Source: an uncultured Porphyromonadaceae bacterium (GTDB lineage Bacteria > Bacteroidota > Bacteroidia > Bacteroidales > Muribaculaceae). From it: 64,000 nt of DNA. Positions 38,736 through 49,442 of this stretch are shown piece by piece (position 1 is the stretch's first letter; every line of letters starts with the position of its first letter). The position numbers and the translations under genes are program-made. The notes under the pieces are model-generated. The model had not been told where the DNA came from and searched no databases. It worked only from the letters and a program-made list of their open reading frames with translations. Location: assembly GCA_947175545.1 (NCBI GenBank), contig CAMWNI010000002.1, positions 124,001 through 188,000 of the forward strand, written 5' to 3'.

Positions 38736-40601
38736 ATGACCCCAAATCATACGGACGACGCCGCTCTGGGCGTCCAGGAACTTGAAAACGTGGTTGTCCG
38801 CTTTTCAGGCGACTCCGGTGACGGCATGCAGCTTGCCGGCAATATCTTCACTAATGTCTCAGCGTCGGTCGGCAATCAGGTATCGACCTTCCCGGACTAT
38901 CCGGCCGAAATCCGCGCTCCGCAGGGTTCGCTCAGCGGCGTCAGCGGCTTTCAGGTCAGCATTGGCCGCAATGTCTTCACTCCGGGCGACTGCTGTGACG
39001 TTCTCGTTGCAATGAATCCGGCTGCGCTCAAGCGCAACGCCGGCTTCCTCAAGCGCAACGGAATTGTTATTTTCGACGTAGACTCCTGCAAGGAGGCCGA
39101 CCTGAAAAAAGCCGAATTCAAGACCCTTGACCCGATTGCCGAACTCGGCATCAACGCCCAGGTGCTTGAAGTGCCGGTGACGTCAATGACCAAGGCTGCC
39201 CTCGAAGGCTCCGGCCTGGACCAGAAGTCAGTGCTTAAATGCCGCAACATATTCGCCCTGGGCCTGATTTGCTGGCTCTTTGACCGTCCGCTCGAAGGCG
39301 CCCTGACGATGCTCAAGGCCAAATTCGGCAAGAAGCCGGCGATTTTCGAGGCCAACTCGAAGGTGCTGACTGCCGGATTCGACTATGGCCACAACATCCA
39401 CGCCTCGGTCAGCACATACAGAATTCAGAGCAACCCGGCCATGCCGGGCATCTATACGGACATCAACGGCAACACGGCCACGGCCTGGGGCCTCATCATG
39501 GCCTCCGAACGTTCGGGCCGCCCGCTCTTCCTCGGCTCATATCCGATCACTCCTGCCACTGACATTCTCCACGAACTTGCCAAGCGCAAGGACCTCGGCG
39601 TCAAAGCCGTACAGATGGAAGACGAAATTGCCGGCATCTGCTCCGCAATCGGCGCCTCGTTTGCCGGTTCACTGGCCGTAACGTCAACCTCCGGTCCGGG
39701 CCTGGCCCTGAAAGGCGAAGCCCTCGGCCTGGCCGTCATGGCAGAACTGCCCCTGGTTGTCATCGACGTCCAGCGCGGAGGCCCCTCGACCGGACTGCCG
39801 ACAAAAACGGAGCAGACCGACCTGATGCAGGCCCTCTACGGCCGCAACGGCGAATGTCCGCTCGCCGTCGTCGCTCCGACCTCACCGACCGACTGCTTCG
39901 ACATGGCCTTCGAAGCATGCCGCATCGCCCTTGAACACATGACCCCCGTCATCCTGCTGAGCGACGCTTTCATCGGCAACGGATCGTCGGCCTGGCGCGT
40001 GCCGCAGGCCAATGAATATCCGGAAATCCATCCGCCGCTGCTCCCCGCCAACAAGGCCAACGGCTCATGGAAACCCTATGAACGCCAGGAAAACCTCGTG
40101 CGCTACTGGGCCATCCCCGGAACCGAAGGCGCCACACACCGCCTCGGAGGCCTCGAAAAAGACTGCACGACCAGCGCGATCTCAACCCATCCCGGCAACC
40201 ACGAACAGATGGTTGAACTGCGCCGCCGCAAAATTGCAAACATAGCCCTCGACATCCCCTCTCAGCGAGTCCACTTCGACGATGACCACACGGCCGACAC
40301 CCTGCTCCTGGGATGGGGCGGAACATACGGCCACCTGCGCACCGCCGCCGCCGAACTGAATGCCCACGGACGCAAAATCGCCTTCACTCAACTGCGCTAC
40401 ATCTCCCCCCTGCCTGCCAACATGGGCGAAATCCTCGCGCAATATAAAAAGGTAATCGTCGCCGAACTGAACACGGGCATGCTCGCCGACTACCTTCAGA
40501 TGCACTTCCCCGCAGCCGAGATTCACCGCATCAACAAAGTGCAGGGCCAGCCCTTCCTCGTTAGCGAACTGATTGAAAAAATTGAAAACATTCTGAACTG
40601 A
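38736..40601 (+). CDS. korA: 2-oxoacid:acceptor oxidoreductase, alpha (gamma-alpha fused) subunit
   Basis: 621 residues from the ATG at 38736; the in-frame ATG at 38652 precedes the promoter box and is rejected. The N-terminal gamma domain starts VVRFSGDSGDGMQLAGNIF; the alpha domain follows with SYPITPATDILHELAK, AVTSTSGPGLALKGEALGLA and QRGGPSTGLPTKTEQTDL. With korB it oxidises 2-oxoglutarate (or runs reductive carboxylation) with ferredoxin as electron partner, feeding the incomplete TCA branch of anaerobes. Substrate choice is by family resemblance. The stop overlaps korB by one base. Confidence 0.93.
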   Translation: MTPNHTDDAALGVQELENVVVRFSGDSGDGMQLAGNIFTNVSASVGNQVSTFPDYPAEIRAPQGSLSGVSGFQVSIGRNVFTPGDCCDVLVAMNPAALKRNAGFLKRNGIVIFDVDSCKEADLKKAEFKTLDPIAELGINAQVLEVPVTSMTKAALEGSGLDQKSVLKCRNIFALGLICWLFDRPLEGALTMLKAKFGKKPAIFEANSKVLTAGFDYGHNIHASVSTYRIQSNPAMPGIYTDINGNTATAWGLIMASERSGRPLFLGSYPITPATDILHELAKRKDLGVKAVQMEDEIAGICSAIGASFAGSLAVTSTSGPGLALKGEALGLAVMAELPLVVIDVQRGGPSTGLPTKTEQTDLMQALYGRNGECPLAVVAPTSPTDCFDMAFEACRIALEHMTPVILLSDAFIGNGSSAWRVPQANEYPEIHPPLLPANKANGSWKPYERQENLVRYWAIPGTEGATHRLGGLEKDCTTSAISTHPGNHEQMVELRRRKIANIALDIPSQRVHFDDDHTADTLLLGWGGTYGHLRTAAAELNAHGRKIAFTQLRYISPLPANMGEILAQYKKVIVAELNTGMLADYLQMHFPAAEIHRINKVQGQPFLVSELIEKIENILN

Positions 40602-41611
40602 TGAACCCCCAATATACCCCCGCCGACTTCAAAAGCGACCAGAGCGTGCGCTGGTGTGCCGGCTGCGGCGACCATGCCGTCCTCAACTGTCTCCACAAAG
40701 CAATGGCCGCCCTGGGCGTCCCGCCACACATGACCGCCGTCATCTCCGGCATCGGCTGCTCGTCGCGCCTGCCCTACTACTGCAACACTTACGGCTTCCA
40801 CACTATCCACGGCCGCGCCGCAGCAATCGCCTCCGGATTCAAAATCGCCAACCCGCAGATGACCGTCTGGCAAATCAGCGGCGACGGCGACGGACTCGCA
40901 ATCGGCGGCAACCACTTCATCCACGCACTGCGCCGCAACATTGACATCAACATCCTGCTGCTCAACAACGAAATCTACGGCCTGACCAAAGGACAATACT
41001 CCCCGACGTCGCCCCGAGGTTTCGTCAGCAAATCCTCGCCCTACGGAACCACCGAAGACCCCTTCATCCCCGCCGAACTCGCCTTCGGCGCCCGCGCAAC
41101 GTTCTTTGCCCGCTCGATTGACGTCGAACTCGAAACGACCCGCGCCTGCATGATCAGCGCCGCCCGCCACAAAGGCGCCGCCGTCACGGAAATTCTCCAG
41201 AACTGCGTTATCTTCAACAACGGCATCCACAACCCCGTTGCCGAAAAAACCGTCCGCGCCTCCAGAACAATCACCCTGCGTCAGGGCGAGAAAATGCTCT
41301 TCGGCCCCAACCTGGAATTCGGCCTGGTCCGCGACGGCTTCCAGCTCAAGGCCGTCACTATCGGCCATGACGGCTACACCCTTGACGACGTCCTTGTCCA
41401 CGACGCTCATACCGCATCGGACATCCTCCACCGCCAGCTCGCACTGATGGACGGCTCGGACCTCCCCCTGGCCCTCGGTGTCATCCGCGACGTTGAAAGC
41501 CCCGTCTACAACGAAGCCCTCCAGGCCCAGATTGAAGAAGTTCGGGCTAAAAAAGGCTTCTCCTCGCTCCGCGACGTGATTCTTGCCGGCGAGACCTGGA
41601 CCGTCGGATGA
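40601..41611 (+). CDS. korB: 2-oxoacid:ferredoxin oxidoreductase, beta subunit
   Basis: 336 residues. The thiamine diphosphate motif is GDGDGLAIGGNHFIHAL through ILLLNN; CAGCGDHAVLNC and GIGCSSRLPYY bear the cysteines typical of Kor/Por beta subunits, and GLTKGQYSPTSPRG follows. No extra ferredoxin domain is attached. Together with korA it makes the two-subunit type. It overlaps the dihydrouridine synthase gene by four bases (ATGA). Confidence 0.94.
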   Translation: MNPQYTPADFKSDQSVRWCAGCGDHAVLNCLHKAMAALGVPPHMTAVISGIGCSSRLPYYCNTYGFHTIHGRAAAIASGFKIANPQMTVWQISGDGDGLAIGGNHFIHALRRNIDINILLLNNEIYGLTKGQYSPTSPRGFVSKSSPYGTTEDPFIPAELAFGARATFFARSIDVELETTRACMISAARHKGAAVTEILQNCVIFNNGIHNPVAEKTVRASRTITLRQGEKMLFGPNLEFGLVRDGFQLKAVTIGHDGYTLDDVLVHDAHTASDILHRQLALMDGSDLPLALGVIRDVESPVYNEALQAQIEEVRAKKGFSSLRDVILAGETWTVG

Positions 41612-42546
41612 AAATCATCGCCGCTCCGCTCCAAGGCTACACCGAAGCGCCCTGGCGCCGGTTCCACGCCGAAGTCTATGGCTCCGGCGTGGACACTTAC
41701 TGCGCCCCCTTTGTCCGCGCCGAACACGGCCTGATTCGCCCGCGCGACCTGCGCGACACCACGTCGCCGACCCCCGAGGCCACCGCCCAGATAATCTGCC
41801 GCGACGCCGGCGAGTTCCGCCTGCTCGCCGACGCCCTGACCCGGGAATCAATCACCCGCATTGACCTCAACCTCGGCTGCCCGTTCCCGCCGCAGGTCAA
41901 ACACGGCCGCGGCGCAGGCCTCGCCGCCGACCCCGAAAGGCTTGCCGGAGTCCTCCGCGCCATGGCCGACTATCCCGGAGTCTGCTTCTCGGCCAAAATG
42001 CGTCTCGACCACTGGCAAATCAACCTGCCACTGCTCGAAAACTCCCCCGTCAGGAGCCTCACCGTCCACGCCCGCCTGCACACACAGCAATACAGCGGCG
42101 ACTGCCGCCTTGAAGAGTTCGCCGCAATCGCAGAGGCAACCCGCCTGCCCCTGACCTACAACGGCAACATCCTCTCGCCCGCCGATTTCAATCTCATCGC
42201 TGACAGATTCCCCTTCCTTGAAGGCATCATGATTGGACGCGGACTGCTTGCGCGCCCATCGCTTGCCGCTGAAATCAAAGACGCACGGCAATGGAGCGCC
42301 GCCGACCGGATGGACGCCATTTTCCGCCTCCATGACAAACTGCTTGCCCACTTTGAGACGACGCTCTGCGGCCCCGCCCAGATTCTCTCTAAAATAAAAC
42401 CTTATTGGGACTATCTTGAACCCGAAATAGGCCATAAGAGCGCAAAACAGATTCGCAAATCGACAACCCTTCCCGCCTACTGTGCTGCCCTGCGCGCCAT
42501 TCCGACGATTTCCGGCGCGGAAATGCGGAAGATTGACGGATTTTGA
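41608..42546 (+). CDS. tRNA-dihydrouridine synthase
   Basis: 312 residues, FMN TIM barrel. Signatures: APLQGYTEAPWRRFHAEVYG at the N-terminus, IDLNLGCPFPPQVKHGRGAG with the catalytic cysteine, SAKMRLDHWQ, LTVHARLHTQQYSGD and GIMIGRGLLARPSL. It reduces uridines of tRNA with NADPH. The position specificity (DusA, B or C) cannot be read securely; GCPFPPQV most resembles DusC. Its coupling to korB is a curiosity of this operon. Confidence 0.9.
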   Translation: MKIIAAPLQGYTEAPWRRFHAEVYGSGVDTYCAPFVRAEHGLIRPRDLRDTTSPTPEATAQIICRDAGEFRLLADALTRESITRIDLNLGCPFPPQVKHGRGAGLAADPERLAGVLRAMADYPGVCFSAKMRLDHWQINLPLLENSPVRSLTVHARLHTQQYSGDCRLEEFAAIAEATRLPLTYNGNILSPADFNLIADRFPFLEGIMIGRGLLARPSLAAEIKDARQWSAADRMDAIFRLHDKLLAHFETTLCGPAQILSKIKPYWDYLEPEIGHKSAKQIRKSTTLPAYCAALRAIPTISGAEMRKIDGF

Positions 42547-42594
42547 ACACCAAAGGAAAGAAAAGAAAACTAAACTAAAGAAAAAGAAAGAAGA
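42547..42594. other. Purine-rich tract after the dihydrouridine synthase gene
   Basis: Nearly 50 bases of A and G with few breaks separate the stop at 42546 from the next promoter. CGGCG and CGCCG just after it (42595-42615) can pair, but no T run follows, so it is not a clear terminator. Confidence 0.5.
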
Positions 42595-42655
42595 CGGCGT
42601 TGAAGAAATCGCCGCCGCATGACAAATTTTACGGTCATAGGGGAAGTTTTGTTCG

Positions 42656-42663
42656 TAACTTTG
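42656..42663 (+). promoter_or_regulatory. -7 box of the DnaD-like/DnaC-like pair
   Basis: TAACTTTG at 42656-42663, 38 bases before the ATG at 42701. No TTTG lies at the -33 spacing. Confidence 0.55.
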
Positions 42664-42700
42664 CACCGAGCAAACCAACAACCAAAACTTTTTAAAAACT

Positions 42701-43477
42701 ATGGCACGACACACGAAATCCGGACTCGACTATTTCGCGCTCGACACTGATTTTTTCGACGACGAACGCCTCTATGCACTCGAAGATGAATTCGGCCCGC
42801 AAGGCCAGATTGTGGCCATCAGGCTGCTGTGCATGATTTACCATAAAGGCTACTTCCTGGAGTGGACCCGGCTGACGGCGGCGAAGATGCTGCGCCAGAT
42901 GGCATCGCTGACGCCGGAGACGCTCGAAACCATCGTCGGGCGGCTGACGGAATGGGGATTCTTTGACCGCAGCCTCTTCGAGGCTCACTCGGTGCTGACC
43001 TCAGAACTGATTCAGGCTCGCTACTTCGAGGCCGCCCGCAAGCGCAAACAACCTCAGCAAACGCCGCCCTATCTGCTGATTGGCCCTCCTCCGGCGGCGA
43101 CAACAGAGGCTGCGGCGCCCAAAACGCCCGCCGCAGGCAAGGACTTTGACGCGCTGCTGACGGAGGCCACGGCCCAGCCCGACTGGGTCGGCGCAATTGC
43201 CCGAAACCTGAAACTCAGCCGCCAGGACGTCACTCACCGCCTGGTCACGGACTTCCGCCAGCACTGCCTGCGCGAGGGCAAGACTCACATAGACCTTTCA
43301 GACTTCAAATCGCACTTTAACCGCTGGAGCGCACAGCAATTAAAACCCACTAACGCCACCGCGAAAAATGACAAACGCCAGCCCGATAACCAGTTCAGAC
43401 CTTCAGGAAATCTTGCGTCAAGACTCCCCGTCGAACCCTCGTGCGGACTTAAACGACGTCCAGATTCTCAAGGCTAA
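42701..43477 (+). CDS. DnaD-like replication protein (Lin1244/DUF4373-type)
   Basis: 258 residues. The N-terminal region (SGLDYFALDTDFFDDERLYA, QGQIVAIRLLCMIYHKGYFL) matches the winged-helix domain of phage replisome organisers and DUF4373. The middle, about 105-150, is a Pro/Ala linker. The C-terminal helical part ends DLSDFKSHFNRWSAQQL, as in DnaD-like DUF7833 domains. Expected to bind DNA and help recruit the replicative helicase. The last 40 residues are poorly ordered and overlap the next gene by 110 bases in another frame. No phage gene adjoins. Confidence 0.82.
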   Translation: MARHTKSGLDYFALDTDFFDDERLYALEDEFGPQGQIVAIRLLCMIYHKGYFLEWTRLTAAKMLRQMASLTPETLETIVGRLTEWGFFDRSLFEAHSVLTSELIQARYFEAARKRKQPQQTPPYLLIGPPPAATTEAAAPKTPAAGKDFDALLTEATAQPDWVGAIARNLKLSRQDVTHRLVTDFRQHCLREGKTHIDLSDFKSHFNRWSAQQLKPTNATAKNDKRQPDNQFRPSGNLASRLPVEPSCGLKRRPDSQG

Positions 43478-44072
43478 ACTGCGGTTCATGGAGATTGCCC
43501 GCGAGATTTGTCCGGGCTACACGCTGACGGCCTCGGAAAAGCCCGTCATCGCCGAAATCTTCAAATGGTGCATGCGCCTGCCCGGGGCGCGCCTGAGTCC
43601 GTCCAAAGGCCTCTGGATCTGGGGCGACATCGGCACGGGCAAGTCAACCCTCATCAAAATCATCAACCGGTTCTGCTACGAAGTGCGCCCCTACGAGCCA
43701 ATCGGACGCCGGCACACGCCCCTGCCCTTCTGGATGAGAATCAGGCGCGCCATAGACCTTTGTGACGCCTACGCCCGCGACGGCGTCGAAGGCCTGGCCA
43801 ACCTCATAGCCATCGAACGCCTGGTCATTGACGACCTCGGCACCGAAAACCGCCTGACGTCACACTACGGCACCTCGACCAACGTCATCGGCGACCTGCT
43901 GCTTCGACGCTACGACATGCGCCACGACTATCAGACCTACGTGACGACCAACCTCAGCCCCCCGCAGATCATGGACGTCTACGGCCCCCGCATCTATGAC
44001 CGCTGCGGCGAAATGTTCAACTTCATCTCCCTGAACGGTTATTCGCACCGTCCGGAACTTTTTTCACTCTAA
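43368..44072 (+). CDS. DnaC/IstB-like AAA+ ATPase
   Basis: 234 residues. Walker A GDIGTGKSTLIK and Walker B RLVIDDLGTEN are intact; sensor-like YVTTNLSPPQI and the arginine-rich GPRIYDRCGEMF near the C-terminus fit DnaC-type helicase loaders. The N-terminal 40 residues (LNDVQILKAKLRFMEIAREI) resemble those of Bacteroides homologues, which supports the start at 43368 despite the 110-base overlap; ATG 43488 is the alternative and would remove it. With the preceding DnaD-like gene it forms a likely helicase-loading pair. Confidence 0.82.
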   Translation: MTNASPITSSDLQEILRQDSPSNPRADLNDVQILKAKLRFMEIAREICPGYTLTASEKPVIAEIFKWCMRLPGARLSPSKGLWIWGDIGTGKSTLIKIINRFCYEVRPYEPIGRRHTPLPFWMRIRRAIDLCDAYARDGVEGLANLIAIERLVIDDLGTENRLTSHYGTSTNVIGDLLLRRYDMRHDYQTYVTTNLSPPQIMDVYGPRIYDRCGEMFNFISLNGYSHRPELFSL

Positions 44073-44074
44073 AA

Positions 44075-44105
44075 TTGATTTTCTTGGAATAAATTGCTAA
44101 ATTTG
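44075..44105 (+). promoter_or_regulatory. Promoter of pgk
   Basis: TTG (44075-44077), 20 bases, TAAATTTG (44098-44105). Leader about 48 bases. It starts two bases after the DnaC-like stop. Confidence 0.75.
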
Positions 44106-44156
44106 CGGCCTTAGAAAAAAGAATTTCAAACCTCATAAACAAAACAGTTAACAAAA

Positions 44157-45404
<1,248 letters not shown>

Positions 45405-45436
45405 GCCCGCAAACAATCCCCCCGCAACTCAAGATG

Positions 45437-45479
45437 GGAGGCAAGCACCACACAGTGTTTGCCTCCTCTCGTTTTTTTT
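45437..45479 (+). terminator. Intrinsic terminator of pgk
   Basis: Twelve-pair stem with one G-U (GGAGGCAAGCAC / GTGTTTGCCTCC), loop of six, then CTCG-less spacer and eight T at 45472-45479. Confidence 0.88.
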
Positions 45480-45565
45480 GCGGCGGCATCTCCGGGGCGG
45501 GCGCGTCTGCACGGAAGTTTTGCATTTTTTAATAGTTTTATGTTCCCGGAGTCAATAAAAAGCAC

Positions 45566-45573
45566 TAAATTTG
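45566..45573 (+). promoter_or_regulatory. -7 box directly before the DUF5106 start
   Basis: TAAATTTG at 45566-45573, only four bases before the ATG at 45578. If used, transcription would start at or within a few bases of the start codon. Confidence 0.6.
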
Positions 45574-45577
45574 CAGT

Positions 45578-46468
45578 ATGAATAGACTGTTATTGTTTTT
45601 AATCATAGCTTTTTCGGCCGTGACGACGACATCGGCGCAGGCAACGTGGTTTCCATATCCGACGCCGCCGGAAAACCTGCCCTTCGGACGTCCGAGGGCG
45701 AATTACATGGTCGAGCATTTCTGGGACCGCTGTCCGTGGAAGAGCGCCTTCAGCGCCCCGCAGAAGATGGAACGGTCGCTGCGCGATTTTGCCGAAATGA
45801 TTCCGCATGCTGCGGCCGATACGGTTTTCCTCAGCATTGACGGCCTGATACGCAACACACAAAAGAAGCCGGCCGACTTTGCTTCGCTGCTGAAAATGGC
45901 TGAGGCAACATTCTTTTCAGACACGGCGGCGACTTTTTCCGACGAAGTTTATCTGCCCTTTGCCCGCGCCGGAGCAACGTTCAAGAAGTTCAAGCCTGAG
46001 CAGAGAAAGCCGTTTGAGCGCCAGGCAAAGATCATTGAGAACTCAATGGTTGGCCGCGCGCTGCCTGCGGTTCAGGCAAAGGAAGCCGACGGCTCTCCTG
46101 TTCAGCTGAACGACACGACGGCAGGCGCGCAGACCTATATTCTGATTTTTGAGCGTCCGGGAGCCGACCGCTTCGACCGCGTGCGCTTTGCAGCCAACAT
46201 TGCCGTCCGGAAACTGACGGAGAGCGGGATAATCAAGCCGATTCTGATCTGCACGGAAGAGCCGGACCGGACCTGGCTGGACGCCAACAAGGCAATGCCG
46301 CAGGAGTGGACAGTGGTTTCAATGGCCGACGCGGCCAACGTGTTCGACATCCGCGGAGACCGCACCGTCTATCTGACTGACGGGTCAATGAAAATAGTGG
46401 CACGCCACATGCCGCTGAGTCTTTTAATTGCCAACTGCGAGCAGCTGGTCAAGAACGCAGGCCTATGA
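45578..46468 (+). CDS. DUF5106 thioredoxin-like exported protein
   Basis: 296 residues with a signal peptide ([19 protein letters not shown]). The N-terminal half ([35 protein letters not shown]) follows DUF5106; the C-terminal part resembles a thioredoxin-like sheet ([33 protein letters not shown]) but lacks a CxxC pair. It is therefore unlikely to be a disulfide oxidoreductase. Periplasmic function unknown. The stop overlaps the mnmA ATG by four bases. Confidence 0.83.
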   Translation: MNRLLLFLIIAFSAVTTTSAQATWFPYPTPPENLPFGRPRANYMVEHFWDRCPWKSAFSAPQKMERSLRDFAEMIPHAAADTVFLSIDGLIRNTQKKPADFASLLKMAEATFFSDTAATFSDEVYLPFARAGATFKKFKPEQRKPFERQAKIIENSMVGRALPAVQAKEADGSPVQLNDTTAGAQTYILIFERPGADRFDRVRFAANIAVRKLTESGIIKPILICTEEPDRTWLDANKAMPQEWTVVSMADAANVFDIRGDRTVYLTDGSMKIVARHMPLSLLIANCEQLVKNAGL

Positions 46469-47517
46469 GAATCGCAGCATTGATATCGGGAGGGGTTGAC
46501 AGCGCCGTGGCCGTCCATCGGCTCGTTGAGCAGGGCCATGACGTCCACCTGTTTTATATCCGCATAGGCCTTGACAACGGCGAGGGCGACTGTGCGGCCG
46601 ACGAGGACATAGAAATGTGCGGCTACATCGCGCGCCACTACGGACTGCCGTTCGACGTCGTTTCGCTCCATCAGGAGTATTGGGACCACGTCATGGACTA
46701 TGCGCTGCGGACGGTCCGTGCAGGCCTTACGCCAAATCCGGACATCATGTGCAACCGGATAATCAAATTCGGCTATTTTGACGAGCGCTGGGGCCATGAG
46801 TTCGACAAGACGGCGACGGGCCATTACGCAACGACCCTTGTCGGCGCCGACGGCCTGACCTATCTCGGGACGGCGCCGGACCCGGTCAAGGACCAGACGG
46901 ACTTCCTTGCGCGCATCACCTACGCTCAGCTGGCCCACGCAATGTTCCCCATCGGCGACATGCCCAAAAGCCGCGTGCGCGAACTGGCCATTGAGGCGAA
47001 ACTGCCCAATGCGTTCCGGCGCGACAGCCAGGGCATCTGCTTTCTCGGCAATATTAACTATAACGACTTCATCCGCCGCCATCTGGGCGAAAAGCCCGGC
47101 GCAATTGTCGAACTGGAAACGGGCCGCAAACTGGGTGAACACCGCGGCTTCTGGTTCCACACCATCGGCCAGCGCAAGGGCCTCGGGCTGAGCGGCGGCC
47201 CCTGGTACGTAGTGCGCAAAAACGTTGACGACAACGTCATTTACGTCTCGCAGGGCTATGACACTCAGAAGCAATACGGCAACGTTATCCACCTTGACGA
47301 AATGCACTGGATTACGAAGGACCCGCAGCTGACCGAAATCAGCTTCAAAAACCGCCATACTCCCGAATTTCTCAACGCGAAACTGACGCGCGTCGACGAC
47401 CGCCGCTTCACAATCGAGAGCGAACAAAAGGTCCAGGGCATTGCTCCGGGCCAGTATGCCGTAATCTATTCCCCGGACCGCAAAATCTGCTACGGCAGCG
47501 GCGTAATCACCTTATAA
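46465..47517 (+). CDS. mnmA: tRNA-specific 2-thiouridylase
   Basis: Adds sulfur at C2 of wobble U34. The 350-residue protein has the PP-loop SGGVDS at 8-13, and the two catalytic cysteines are Cys96 ([11 protein letters not shown]) and Cys192 (GICFLG), with TGHYATT between. [20 protein letters not shown] is the family central motif. The start overlaps DUF5106, an exported protein, which is an odd functional neighbour. Confidence 0.96.
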   Translation: MRIAALISGGVDSAVAVHRLVEQGHDVHLFYIRIGLDNGEGDCAADEDIEMCGYIARHYGLPFDVVSLHQEYWDHVMDYALRTVRAGLTPNPDIMCNRIIKFGYFDERWGHEFDKTATGHYATTLVGADGLTYLGTAPDPVKDQTDFLARITYAQLAHAMFPIGDMPKSRVRELAIEAKLPNAFRRDSQGICFLGNINYNDFIRRHLGEKPGAIVELETGRKLGEHRGFWFHTIGQRKGLGLSGGPWYVVRKNVDDNVIYVSQGYDTQKQYGNVIHLDEMHWITKDPQLTEISFKNRHTPEFLNAKLTRVDDRRFTIESEQKVQGIAPGQYAVIYSPDRKICYGSGVITL

Positions 47518-47536
47518 AAAACACAGACATACACAC

Positions 47537-48103
47537 ATGAGCGCCAAACGAGTAAGAATGAAAGTAATGGGTCTGAGCGTCGGCCAGATAAAGCAGGGAG
47601 CCTACGCCCTGATTCTGGAGCAGGCCGACGGCCCGGTGAAGATTCCGGTTGTCATCGGCGAGGCTGAGGCGCGGGCTATTGCCGCCCGGATGGAGCGCGT
47701 TGCGTCGCCCCGGCCAATGACTCACGACCTCTTCGCGTCGTTTGCCCACGCCTTCGGCATTGCGATGCAGGAGGTCTTCATCCATAAGTTTGAAGACGGC
47801 ATCTTCTATTCTGAAATCAGCTTTACTGACGGCGAGCGCCGCGTGAAGTTCGACTCGCGCACCTCGGACGCCATTGCAATTGCCATGCGTACCGGCGCCC
47901 CGATCTACACAACAGAGGAGATTCTCCACACCTGCGGCTTCGTCATGGACGAGGCCAACGTTGTCAAAGCCAATGAGCCACGCACCGAAGCCGACATGCC
48001 GCTGGAACAGCTTGAAAAACTCCGCTTGGACGCCGAAGAGCGCGAGGACTATGAGGAAGCGGCCCGCCTGACCGAGATAATTAACACCAAAAAAACACAA
48101 TAA
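47537..48103 (+). CDS. DUF151 bifunctional nuclease family protein with UVR motif
   Basis: 188 residues. The DUF151 domain covers about 1-140: YALILEQADGPVKIPVVIGE, EARAIAARMERVASPRPMTH, DSRTSDAIAIAMRTGAPIY. Residues 150-185 form a UVR-type helical pair (LRLDAEEREDYEEAARLTEI), as in UvrB/UvrC. Plant and Bacteroidetes relatives have been described as nucleases; activity here is inferred by family. It sits 20 bases after mnmA and 14 before the permease. Confidence 0.9.
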   Translation: MSAKRVRMKVMGLSVGQIKQGAYALILEQADGPVKIPVVIGEAEARAIAARMERVASPRPMTHDLFASFAHAFGIAMQEVFIHKFEDGIFYSEISFTDGERRVKFDSRTSDAIAIAMRTGAPIYTTEEILHTCGFVMDEANVVKANEPRTEADMPLEQLEKLRLDAEEREDYEEAARLTEIINTKKTQ

Positions 48104-48116
48104 GCACGAAAAAACC

Positions 48117-49442
48117 ATGAACGGAATAAAATTTAAACTCTCCCTTCTGGGGTTTCTTGAGTTTGCAATCTGGGGTTCTTATCTGACCTCGCTTAACAAC
48201 TTCCTTGCCCGCAACGGCTTCTCGAATGAAATCGGCTGGTTCTATGCCGTTCAGGGCATCGTCTCACTGATTATGCCCTCGCTCATCGGCATCATTGCCG
48301 ACCGCTGGATTCAGGCGCAGAAAGTTTTAAGCCTCTGTCACCTTATCGGCGGCCTGTTCATGGGCGCGGCCGGAGTTTACTGCATGACGGCCGAGACGAT
48401 TGCGTTTGGGCCGCTCTTTACGCTCTACACGGTCTCCGTTGCGTTCTTCATGCCGACAATCGGCCTGAACAACTCCGTTGCGTTCAACGCGCTGACCAAG
48501 GCCGGCCTGGACACGGTCAAGGCCTTCCCGCCAATACGCATATGGGGTACCATCGGCTTCATCTGCGCAATGCTCTTCGTCAACTTCGCCCGAAGCCAGG
48601 GCGCCACGTTCCAGACCTCTTACATGCAGCTGCTGACGTCGGCAACGTTCAGCTTCATCACCGCTGCTTACGCCCTGACAATGCCCCAGTGTCCCGTCTC
48701 AAAAGCCAACGCCGACGCGCCGCTGGTTGACAAACTCGGGCTGCGGGCCTTTGCGCTGTTCAAGCAGAAGAAGATGGCCATTTTCTTCATTTTCAGCATG
48801 CTGCTTGGCGTTTCGCTTCAAATAACCAACGGATATGCCAACACTTACATATCGTCGTTTGAGGGCGTAGCCCGGTATGCCGACGCTTGGGCGGCACGCA
48901 ACGCCAACGCCATCATCGCCATCTCACAGTGTTCAGAAACCCTGTGTATTCTGCTGATTCCCTTCTGCCTGAAGCGCTTCGGCATCAAGGGCGTCATGCT
49001 GATGGCGATGTTCGCCTGGGTTCTGCGCTTCGGCCTTTTCGGCGCCGGCAACCCGTCATCGGGCGTATGGATGCTGATTCTGAGCTGCATTGTCTACGGC
49101 ATCGCCTTCGACTTCTTCAACGTCAGCGGCGGCCTCTACGTCGACAAAGAGACCAGCCCTGAAATCCGCAGCTCGGCCCAGGGCCTGTTCATGATCATGA
49201 CCAACGGCTTCGGCGCCACGATCGGTACGGTCTCGGCCATGTACATTGTCAACCACTTCGTCGGCTCTCAGCCGACGCCCGAACTGAAACTTGAAGGCTG
49301 GCGCACCTGCTGGTTCATCTTTGCGGCCTATGCCCTGATAGTTGGCCTGCTCTTCATGTTAATATTTAAAGACACCAAGACAAAAGCCTCTGCCTCAGAG
49401 ATTGACGACGAGGCGGAAATGCCCTCGGGACTCGTTTCATGA
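48117..49442 (+). CDS. Nucleoside permease (MFS, NupG-like)
   Basis: 441 residues with twelve membrane helices. The N-terminus KFKLSLLGFLEFAIWGSYLT and FYAVQGIVSLIMPSLIGIIADRW resemble NupG/XapB nucleoside:H+ symporters, and YVDKETSPEIRSSAQGLFMI is the family segment near helix 10. It should import ribo- or deoxyribonucleosides across the inner membrane. A short acidic C-terminal tail is present. The stop overlaps the rsmE ATG by four bases. Confidence 0.92.
   Translation: MNGIKFKLSLLGFLEFAIWGSYLTSLNNFLARNGFSNEIGWFYAVQGIVSLIMPSLIGIIADRWIQAQKVLSLCHLIGGLFMGAAGVYCMTAETIAFGPLFTLYTVSVAFFMPTIGLNNSVAFNALTKAGLDTVKAFPPIRIWGTIGFICAMLFVNFARSQGATFQTSYMQLLTSATFSFITAAYALTMPQCPVSKANADAPLVDKLGLRAFALFKQKKMAIFFIFSMLLGVSLQITNGYANTYISSFEGVARYADAWAARNANAIIAISQCSETLCILLIPFCLKRFGIKGVMLMAMFAWVLRFGLFGAGNPSSGVWMLILSCIVYGIAFDFFNVSGGLYVDKETSPEIRSSAQGLFMIMTNGFGATIGTVSAMYIVNHFVGSQPTPELKLEGWRTCWFIFAAYALIVGLLFMLIFKDTKTKASASEIDDEAEMPSGLVS

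Noticed and set aside
42701..44072. Prophage remnant
   Set aside because: The pair looks phage-like, but no integrase, structural gene, att repeat or composition shift adjoins it.
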